A DNA stretch of 47,970 bases, from contig FR891325.1 of assembly GCA_000435335.1 (NCBI GenBank), positions 1 to 47,970 on the forward strand, written 5' to 3'. Positions within the stretch are counted from its first letter, which is position 1; each line of letters opens with the position of its first letter. The position numbers were made by a program, and so were the translations under genes. The notes under the pieces are model-generated. The model did no database searches. It was not told the DNA's origin and saw only the letters and a list, made by a program, of their open reading frames with translations. This document shows positions 41,945 through 47,970 of the stretch, in pieces. This DNA comes from Clostridium sp. CAG:964 (GTDB lineage: Bacteria > Bacillota > Clostridia > Oscillospirales > Acutalibacteraceae).

Positions 41945-42508
41945 TTATTTATGGCTGTGATTATGCAGCTTTTCTTTTATATAAAGAACTAAGGCTGTAC
42001 CGGCTCGCATAACTGATATTCCCAATGCGGAGCCAATAGTATTGTTGATTACATCGTCAACCTCCGCATAGCCTATACTGAAAATATACTGACTTAGCTC
42101 TATCATTACACTCAGCCCAAAGCAGGCTGCCCATGCCAAAAGCAGCTTCCAAAATTTTTGCTTTGTAAGCAACGCCCCCCAAACAAGCCCCAAGGGATAA
42201 AACAGGAATATATTCATTATACAGGTTCTAAGCATTTCCTGCACGCCGTTAAGATAACCAATGTAGGACTCAAAAGGAACCAAAGAAATACTGTTTACTA
42301 TAGGCCCTGTACGGCCCAAAAGTGTTATATACAGCAAAAGCATTGTATAAGCAGTGCCTATGGCAATAAGAATGTAACGCCACCAACTGTATTTATATAA
42401 AAAACTGTTTACCGCAACACAAATAACAGACGCCGCAGCAACAAACAAGGCCAGCTCAAAATACGGCAGACAGTATATGTATTGTGTTAATATTTTTAGA
42501 ATGTTCAT
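41945..42508 (-). CDS. VanZ-family membrane protein, copy 2
   Basis: 187 aa from ATG 42508. It is the same protein as copy 1 with about seven internal substitutions (for example E/G in GRTxPIVN and A/S in FExYI) and a different tail (LHNHSHK instead of LHKITAINNLEN). All membrane segments and VanZ motifs are retained, so both copies could be functional. It is followed by 277 bases without a gene, after which the F420-hydrogenase-like gene begins, so the repeat splits the cluster into two transcription units or carries one through a long gap. Confidence 0.85.
   Translation of the reverse strand: MNILKILTQYIYCLPYFELALFVAAASVICVAVNSFLYKYSWWRYILIAIGTAYTMLLLYITLLGRTGPIVNSISLVPFESYIGYLNGVQEMLRTCIMNIFLFYPLGLVWGALLTKQKFWKLLLAWAACFGLSVMIELSQYIFSIGYAEVDDVINNTIGSALGISVMRAGTALVLYIKEKLHNHSHK
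41963..42508 (-). repeat. VanZ direct repeat, copy 2 (546 bp)
   Basis: Gap-free match to 38821-39366. The tails outside the aligned part diverge at once, placing the repeat limits close to the coding ends. Confidence 0.9.
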
Positions 42509-42556
42509 ATAATTGCTTAAATCTTCTGTTTCAATTTAATATATTGTATATGTAAG

Positions 42557-43528
42557 CTATTTAAAATATTTTATATTTTCTTTGTCGATAACTATACCGG
42601 GTTTAAAGTTTTTTTCTCTTTTTCTAATAATGAATTTATGGTATAAGCTGAGCTCCCTTTGTGGATATTGCTTTTTATACTCTCGAAAAAAATCTTTGGT
42701 TTCATCCAGAATTGCTTTTTTCAGGCTTTCGGCAATATAATTAGAAAGGTGCATGTAAAAATAAGGCTCCAGCCTTTTAAATTTTTTACTTACATATTGG
42801 TAGCGTTCAAGAAAGCTGTCTGTTCTGTCAATCAACAGCTTGTCATTGCCTTCATCAGAATTTGCACTGCTTGTCATAACACTTGTGCCACGCATTCGGT
42901 AATTGTATAACGCATTGTTAATATTAACAATTATTTTACTGTTACAAATAAGCTTGTAAGTAAAAAATTCATCGTCAATTTTTCTGCCTGAGGGGAAACG
43001 TGCGTTACATAGTAATTCGGTTTTAAACAGCTTATTCCAAAAAACAGCATATTTCCAATCATATAGCATTTCAAACAGATATTCTTGTGTAGTTAGCAAA
43101 CGATTATGTGAAGCTGGAAAATTGTAGTCGCAATTAAAGCCTTTATCTCTAAATTGATTTGTAAATAAACACTGCACCGTATCAGCATTAGTTTCTGTTA
43201 TAGCCGCCAGCATAATTTTATAGTAATTTTGATCTAAATAATCGTCGCTGTCTATAATTGACAGGTACTCACCCGCTACTTCTTCTAAGCCGGTGTTTTT
43301 AGCAGCACCGGCTCCTTGATTTTTTTGGTGTACAACGGTAATTCTGCTGTCCTGTGAAGCATATCTATCGCAAATACTGCCCGAACTGTCTGTAGAGCCA
43401 TCATCAACAAGTATTATTTGTAAATTACTGTAGGTTTGTTCGACTACACTGTTAAGACATTCCCCAAGATAGCTTTCAACATTATAAACCGGTATAACAA
43501 CGGAAATTAGCGGACTATCTTGTGACAT
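42557..43528 (-). CDS. Family 2 glycosyltransferase
   Basis: 323 aa; ATG 43528 follows GGGGAG. The GT-A fold is clear at the N-terminus (ISVVIPVYNVESYLGECLNS, ILVDDGSTDSSG, then the metal-binding SIIDSDDYLD). It is followed by the acceptor-side half (AVFWNKLFKTELLCNARFPS, KIDDEFFTYKLI). No membrane segment, so it acts at the cytosolic face. It adds one sugar of the repeat unit; donor and acceptor are unknown. It is 48 bases upstream of VanZ copy 2 in the transcription direction. Confidence 0.92.
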   Translation of the reverse strand: MSQDSPLISVVIPVYNVESYLGECLNSVVEQTYSNLQIILVDDGSTDSSGSICDRYASQDSRITVVHQKNQGAGAAKNTGLEEVAGEYLSIIDSDDYLDQNYYKIMLAAITETNADTVQCLFTNQFRDKGFNCDYNFPASHNRLLTTQEYLFEMLYDWKYAVFWNKLFKTELLCNARFPSGRKIDDEFFTYKLICNSKIIVNINNALYNYRMRGTSVMTSSANSDEGNDKLLIDRTDSFLERYQYVSKKFKRLEPYFYMHLSNYIAESLKKAILDETKDFFREYKKQYPQRELSLYHKFIIRKREKNFKPGIVIDKENIKYFK

Positions 43529-43651
43529 AATAAATCTCCCCTTTTGACTAATTAAGCTCTATTTATAAAACATACTCAAACAAAACTGTTTATCGGAAAA
43601 GTTAATTTATTTTAATGCATAGCTTATAGCTTAATAATTAAATCCTTATAG

Positions 43652-44593
43652 CTATTTTCTAATCAGCCTTGCAATTTTTTCCTTAACTCTTATAATATTA
43701 TCCAAAAGATAATCACTATAGTTGTAAGATGGGTATATATGTTTAATAGCCTCCAGCTTTTGTTTATTTGTTTTATTACTTCGTATTATAACATATTTTA
43801 AGCTGTTTTTAATCTTTTCGGATCTTTCATTGTATAATTTTTCAGCGTCTTTATTTAACGGTTTAATGATTTGGTATATTCGTTTGGCATTTGCAAGGTA
43901 ATCACCAAAAGCCTGATCTCCGAACTGTGCCATTAAAGAATTGTTATTCCACCTTATGTAGTGATAAAGTGGCAATGATAAAACTGCTATTGTTTCAATG
44001 TGATTTTTTTCTATATAGTCAAGAGAGAATTTTAGATCTTCCCCCATAGATAATGATTCATCAAAAATTATGTTCTGCTTTTTAATCAAGTCTGTTACAA
44101 AGAGCTTGTTCCAAAGTGCATTTAAATAGTATTTATCTGAAAGCTCAAAGGCTCTTGCAATACTCACTGATTGGATATTTCCTTCAGAGTCCCATAACAT
44201 TTTCTGTTCTGTGTTATTGGTGTAATCATGGAACCAGTTTCCGCATATTGAAAGCAAAGCATTATTATCGACCATTGCTGTATAAAGCTGTTGAAGATAA
44301 TTTGGTTCAACATAATCGTCACTGTCAACAAAGCATATATACACTCCTGTGGCATTTTTTATTCCGCTATTTCGTGTAGCCGAAACACCAAGGTTCTTTT
44401 CGTTACAAATAACCTTTATATTACCGTATTTTTTTTCAAATTCCCTGCAAATTTTCAGGCTGTTATCTGTAGAGCAGTCTTCAACTAAAATGATTTCTGT
44501 ATTTTTATATGTCTGCTCAAGTAAAGAGCTTATGCATTTTTCCAATGCTATTTCCGTATTATAAACTGCAACAACAATACTTATTTTGTCCAT
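43652..44593 (-). CDS. Family 2 glycosyltransferase
   Basis: 313 aa from ATG 44593; the upstream TTG at 44605 is less likely. ATG lies inside the end of the previous gene (stop at 44595), so the two are translationally coupled. The motifs are ISIVVAVYNTEIALEKCISS, ILVEDCSTDNSL and the metal site CFVDSDDYVEPNY; the C-terminal acceptor half has LNALWNKLFVTDLIKKQN and DESLSMGEDLKFSLDYIE. It builds the same glycan as the neighbouring glycosyltransferase. Donor and acceptor unknown. Confidence 0.92.
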   Translation of the reverse strand: MDKISIVVAVYNTEIALEKCISSLLEQTYKNTEIILVEDCSTDNSLKICREFEKKYGNIKVICNEKNLGVSATRNSGIKNATGVYICFVDSDDYVEPNYLQQLYTAMVDNNALLSICGNWFHDYTNNTEQKMLWDSEGNIQSVSIARAFELSDKYYLNALWNKLFVTDLIKKQNIIFDESLSMGEDLKFSLDYIEKNHIETIAVLSLPLYHYIRWNNNSLMAQFGDQAFGDYLANAKRIYQIIKPLNKDAEKLYNERSEKIKNSLKYVIIRSNKTNKQKLEAIKHIYPSYNYSDYLLDNIIRVKEKIARLIRK

Positions 44594-44594
44594 G

Positions 44595-45194
44595 CTATAT
44601 CCCAAACGCTTTCTTAATTGATTTTACAATTTTCATCTTTGAATACATATATCTGCCCGGAATAATGTCTGGCAGCTGGCTCTGATTCGCATACTTTGGA
44701 AAGTAGAGAGAGTCATCACATTCATAATCCTTATTGCGGGTAAACAACAGCTTAGGATATTTTATTTTTTTAAAGTCCTCAAAGTCCTGCTGTGTAAAGC
44801 CATCCCGTTCAACCATAATAACAAATATTTTGTCCTTGTTTACTCTCTTCTTTCTTTCCTCCCACTTGCTAAGAGCCTCCTCTGCTGAATTATAATGCAT
44901 AAAATACAGAGTTATATCGTCTAGCCTGCCGATAGGATATTTTTCACCATTTTCTACGGTTGGCACTATACTCAAATAGTAATCTAAATTTTCAACAAAC
45001 TTCAAGAAATCCTTAGGTGTAAAAAAGAGATTTACCGTAGGGCTAAGAAATTTTTGCTGTGTGTCGTGGTACATTATACCGCCTATACAGTTCATAGAGA
45101 TTAAGCTTATCTCTGATAAATCAAGCTGTTTTTTTACAATTCGGCTTAAAACTCTGCGTCTGTTATTTAAATAAAATTCTCTAAAATAGCTCAT
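44595..45194 (-). CDS. DUF1919 family exopolysaccharide-cluster protein
   Basis: 199 aa; ATG 45194. The opening basic segment (NNRRRVLSRIVKKQL) and the pattern ISMNCIGGIMYHDTQQKFLS, PTVNLFFTPKDFLKFVENLD, and YPIGRLDDITLYFMHYNSAE match DUF1919, which is common in capsule/exopolysaccharide loci and thought to be a glycan-modifying enzyme. The mechanism is not established. It overlaps the following glycosyltransferase start by a few bases and sits 14 bases after the acetyltransferase gene, so it is part of the same operon. Confidence 0.8.
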   Translation of the reverse strand: MSYFREFYLNNRRRVLSRIVKKQLDLSEISLISMNCIGGIMYHDTQQKFLSPTVNLFFTPKDFLKFVENLDYYLSIVPTVENGEKYPIGRLDDITLYFMHYNSAEEALSKWEERKKRVNKDKIFVIMVERDGFTQQDFEDFKKIKYPKLLFTRNKDYECDDSLYFPKYANQSQLPDIIPGRYMYSKMKIVKSIKKAFGI

Positions 45195-45208
45195 AAATAC
45201 AACACCGC

Positions 45209-45826
45209 TTAATCAAATAATGCTTCGTCAAAATCTATCCCAAGTGATTTAAGCTTTTCCTTTGAGGATTCATTTTTGGCTGTAGCCGGCACACCTACAA
45301 GCACACCGTAGCCCCGTTTATAATCCTTAATTACAACTGCATTTGCACCAACCCTTGTACAATCCCCCAAAGTAATATTACCCAGTACCTTAGCACCGCA
45401 GGTAACTATACAGTTATCCCCGATAGTGGGACAGCCGTCAGTGCCGTTATAGCCTATTGTTACCTGTTGGTTTACCGAAAAGTTTTTGCCGATTTTCCTT
45501 GCAGCTATATAGGTTGCAAAACCGTGTTGTATGTAAAAGCCTCCGCCAATGTCAGGACACTCTATATATAATGTTTTTTCCGGAGGATACCAAAATGCTA
45601 TCCATTTACAAAACAGCCTGTGTGGTTTTGGGTATCTGTTTCTGTATATAAACAAATTTCTAAATTCTTTAAAGGTGTACAGTAAATAAATTAATTTTTC
45701 GTTAAGGGAGCGTGAATCATCCTTCAGCCACCTGTCAACATCCTCTTTTAATCGCCGGTTATTCTTATATATACCGTAAAAAATGATAATAGGTAAAAAT
45801 CTAATATAGGCTAGGATTTTTTTCAT
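45209..45826 (-). CDS. Serine-acetyltransferase-like (left-handed beta-helix) acetyltransferase
   Basis: 205 aa from ATG 45826 after AAAGGA; an in-frame TTG/ATG at 45865 is possible but poorer. The C-terminal half is a hexapeptide beta-helix (DIGGGFYIQHGFATYIAARK, IGKNFSVNQQVTIGYNGTDG, CPTIGDNCIVTCGAKVLGNI). The N-terminal helical domain resembles CysE-type proteins. In this setting it most likely O-acetylates a glycan or lipid-linked sugar rather than serine. The short N-terminal part and the glycan neighbourhood favour that; a biosynthetic serine acetyltransferase is the alternative. Confidence 0.8.
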   Translation of the reverse strand: MKKILAYIRFLPIIIFYGIYKNNRRLKEDVDRWLKDDSRSLNEKLIYLLYTFKEFRNLFIYRNRYPKPHRLFCKWIAFWYPPEKTLYIECPDIGGGFYIQHGFATYIAARKIGKNFSVNQQVTIGYNGTDGCPTIGDNCIVTCGAKVLGNITLGDCTRVGANAVVIKDYKRGYGVLVGVPATAKNESSKEKLKSLGIDFDEALFD

Positions 45827-45888
45827 AACAAAGATTTTTCCTTTCGTTTTGCGTATTAAATACAACTAAGCTGTTGTGTTCTATAATC

Positions 45889-47049
45889 TTATATAAATTT
45901 CTTTTTTAGTAAATACAGCTTGTCACGCAATGACAAACCACTGTTTTCCCAAAGGTTTTTTTCTTCAATTTTATCAACCAATTCCTTGAAATCCTTTTTC
46001 TCAAATTTGGAATAGAAATAATCGCTGTACTTTCCAAGCTGTGTTGACTTCACAAGACTTTGATTGTTTTCCAAAATGCTGCTAAGCTCTGTGTATTCAA
46101 AATAAAGCTTATTTTCAATATTTTTAAATATTTCAGCACCTTTTTTTGAATTTAACAGTACGGCTGAAGCCCCCAGGTCTGTATTAAAATCCTTTATTTT
46201 TTCAATTCCCCAAAAATCCCCCAGCGTAATGTCAGCTGCTCTGGGAAAGCCCTTGTATTTACAGCTTGTACAGGAGGGCCTTAGGTAGAGGCTGTGCTTT
46301 AAGTATCCCACCATATAGGGGTCGTCCATTCTCTCTTTTTGATATATTTTGCCGTTTTCAAAGGTCGCCTTAACTGTATAACGCTGCCAAGAAATATCCT
46401 TATTTCTGAATTCATAGCTTTGAATATTGCAATTGTTTTTGGCTGAAAGCGACCTGTGGTATGCGTTAAACACCTTTTGACTGACTACGCCATGGCAGAT
46501 TACTTCCACAGTTATTAAATTTTCGTAGTCCTTATTAAGAAAATTTTTTAAAGCTCCGATCTGGCATGGCGTACCGCTAAATAAAACCATTCTACCTTGG
46601 TTGAGCAGCTTTTTTACTTCTTTAAAGCTTGTGCCCAAATTACTGAGTACATACTTTGCCTGTCTAAGATTTTTTAGCTTCTGAATATTATTAACAGCTA
46701 TATGCTCAACATTCATATTTTCAGAGATAGCCGCACCAAAAACGCAGCCGCCATTGTTAATTACCTCCTCGGCAAATACAGAGAAAACTCCTCCGGAGGT
46801 ACTGGCCTTGCGTACAGCATCATCTTTATTCCAAGCCACCATACAGGCGGGCTGTTTATATTCTGCTAAAGTCTGCTTTATAACGGGGCAAGTCCTTTCA
46901 CACCGGCCGCAGTCAACACAAAGGTTTTTATTTGTGTAGGGATAATTAAAGCCTTGTGCGTCCGCTTGAAAAGCTATTGCTTTTTTGGGACATACCTCTA
47001 CACAAGCCCCACAGCCAACACACTCTGTTTTTTCGTTAATATGCATCAT
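45889..47049 (-). CDS. Second ferredoxin-fused F420 hydrogenase beta-subunit-like protein
   Basis: 386 aa; tandem ATGs at 47049 and 47046. Same architecture as the gene at 40501-41667 but clearly diverged: N-terminal CVGCGACVEVCPKKAI and CVDCGRCERTCPVIK Fe-S sites, then AWNKDDAVRKASTSGGVFSV, VLFSGTPCQIGALKNFLNKD and CHGVVSQKVF. CTSCKYKGFPRAADITLGDF supplies the later cysteines. It overlaps the flippase stop by 4 bases, so the two are coupled. Predicted flavin/Fe-S redox enzyme of glycan synthesis; reaction unknown. No pyruvyl transferase follows it directly, unlike the other copy. Confidence 0.85.
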   Translation of the reverse strand: MMHINEKTECVGCGACVEVCPKKAIAFQADAQGFNYPYTNKNLCVDCGRCERTCPVIKQTLAEYKQPACMVAWNKDDAVRKASTSGGVFSVFAEEVINNGGCVFGAAISENMNVEHIAVNNIQKLKNLRQAKYVLSNLGTSFKEVKKLLNQGRMVLFSGTPCQIGALKNFLNKDYENLITVEVICHGVVSQKVFNAYHRSLSAKNNCNIQSYEFRNKDISWQRYTVKATFENGKIYQKERMDDPYMVGYLKHSLYLRPSCTSCKYKGFPRAADITLGDFWGIEKIKDFNTDLGASAVLLNSKKGAEIFKNIENKLYFEYTELSSILENNQSLVKSTQLGKYSDYFYSKFEKKDFKELVDKIEEKNLWENSGLSLRDKLYLLKKKFI

Positions 47050-47970
47050 ACTGTTTTTTTCCTAAGCTTATTGATTATTCTTTTTATTGGTGTGGTAAAA
47101 AGTTCTTTTTCATATTTATTCATACTAATAAACCATACAGACGCAAAAAATACAGCACAATATGCCAAAATCGCCAACAATAATGTCCAGTATGAGTTTA
47201 TGTCAATAAAGAGCATAATAACTATTCCTGTTATTACCGGAATAATTATTCCCGGCAGTATTCGAGCAATACTTTTCCAAAACCCAGGTATATCCAAGCC
47301 GATTTTTTTGTAATTGTATATGTTCATAAAAACAACCGTTCCAAAGAACATACATATTAAAGTTGCAAGTGCAGCACCTATACCTTTTAACCATATTGAA
47401 AACGGTATAGTAATAATAACATTTACTATAGCTATCAGTAAGTAAACTATACTTCTCGCTTTGTGCATATTTTTTGCCTTCTGAATTTCAAGCCCGATGT
47501 TTTGAAAGCAGGGAACATACACAGACAGCATTAGCATCAGCCCAATAATATAGGCATCATCATAGCTGTTGCCAACCCACAGTCTAATAAACTGCTTTCC
47601 AAAGAAAATATATCCCGTTAGAATAAGTGTAACAATATAGAATTGAATTCTGCCTATTCTTATAAAAATATCATCCAGCTCTTTTTGAGGGCAATCATCA
47701 GCAATAATTTTATTTATCTGAGGTGCAAAAACACCGGATGCCGAGGTGGAAAAGGCCATAAAATAGTTTTTGAAATTTGAACCAACCGTGTAAACCGCAA
47801 CCATTATAGGCCCGCAAACAATACCAAGCACTATATTGTCGGTTGAAAATGTAAGCTGATCTGTTATTGTGTTTAAAAATAAGAAGCCGGAAAACACAAA
47901 AATACTCTTATACAGCTCTTTATTACGGCTTCCGAATTTGAACTTAAGATAGATGTTTGCTTTAGCATAT
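47046..47970 (-). CDS. Polysaccharide flippase (Wzx/MATE-like), C-terminal part, cut by window edge
   Basis: The frame is open to the window end; at least 308 codons are visible and the true start lies beyond 47970. It is strongly hydrophobic with about eight membrane segments (IVLGIVCGPIMVAVYTVGSN, FYIVTLILTGYIFFGKQFI, IIGLMLMLSVYVPC, SIVYLLIAIVNVIITIPFSI, ILPGIIIPVITGIVIMLF, and others). Family hallmarks are FKNYFMAFSTSASGVFAPQI and GIGAALATLICMF. The protein would move undecaprenyl-linked repeat units across the membrane. It overlaps the next gene start by 4 bases, placing it in the same operon. The C-terminus is basic (IKRIINKLRKKTV). Confidence 0.88.
   Translation of the reverse strand, partial: YAKANIYLKFKFGSRNKELYKSIFVFSGFLFLNTITDQLTFSTDNIVLGIVCGPIMVAVYTVGSNFKNYFMAFSTSASGVFAPQINKIIADDCPQKELDDIFIRIGRIQFYIVTLILTGYIFFGKQFIRLWVGNSYDDAYIIGLMLMLSVYVPCFQNIGLEIQKAKNMHKARSIVYLLIAIVNVIITIPFSIWLKGIGAALATLICMFFGTVVFMNIYNYKKIGLDIPGFWKSIARILPGIIIPVITGIVIMLFIDINSYWTLLLAILAYCAVFFASVWFISMNKYEKELFTTPIKRIINKLRKKTV

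Overview
The window looks like a chromosomal accessory region from a low-GC Firmicute of class Clostridia, probably a gut Oscillospiraceae/Ruminococcaceae relative. The evidence is A+T-rich intergenic DNA, AGGAGG-type ribosome sites, TTGACA/TATAAT-like promoters with 16-18 bp spacers, lipoproteins with a DUF6273-like domain, thrombospondin-3-like surface-protein debris, and a pyruvylated-glycan gene cluster. No rRNA, tRNA or CRISPR array was seen.

Layout. (1) 1-1400: debris of secreted/surface protein genes and one unknown 243-codon frame. (2) 1771-3000: an apparently intact IS30-family element. (3) 3418-7140: an AlbA_2/Schlafen-type protein and a RecQ helicase, each with its own good promoter. 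(4) 7225-22490: the centrepiece, a tightly packed defence operon. It has a promoter, a long structured leader, a small excisionase-like HTH gene (5' end possibly frameshifted), a 944-aa modular protein of unknown function, BrxP (PAPS-reductase/Fe-S/DUF4007-like), a BrxC-type P-loop ATPase, PglZ, a short BrxL AAA+ protein, a 66-aa four-cysteine protein, and a cysteine desulfurase, closed by a terminator. (5) 22855-26278: mobile-element wreckage: a terminase large-subunit pseudogene, small phage-like genes, and an IS110 remnant that keeps its bridge-RNA region and is fused to a broken SprT-like protease gene. (6) 26311-27509: a DUF6273-like lipoprotein and an interrupted secreted-protein gene whose 3' end repeats the first 137 bases of the window. 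(7) 27907-31965: a hybrid histidine kinase followed by a lipoprotein that joins a solute-binding domain to a 5'-nucleotidase C-terminal-like domain. (8) 33170-36127: a sulfur-assimilation locus (O-acetylhomoserine sulfhydrylase with a Cys-Cys-Cys leader peptide, then a LysR regulator and an SCP2-like protein). (9) 36366-38666: a Sel1-repeat protein and an XRE-type regulator. (10) 38788-47970, minus strand: a capsule/exopolysaccharide cluster running off the window edge.

How the genes fit together. BrxP + BrxC + PglZ + BrxL is the gene set of BREX type 4 as I know it. BrxP belongs to the same nucleotide-binding sulfur-transfer family as DndC, and the operon ends in a cysteine desulfurase of the DndA/IscS/NifS fold. 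The simplest reading is a BREX system whose self-marking chemistry uses sulfur (possibly phosphorothioation) rather than a PglX methyltransferase, which is absent. The desulfurase would supply sulfur, BrxP would activate and transfer it, BrxC/PglZ/BrxL would form the BREX core, and the 944-aa and 66-aa proteins would be accessory. The chemistry and the accessory roles are inference. The later cysteine-responsive locus is physically separate, and no functional link to the operon is shown.

Limits: no database search was run. Family names rest on motifs recognised by eye, and start codons were chosen from visible ribosome-binding sites.
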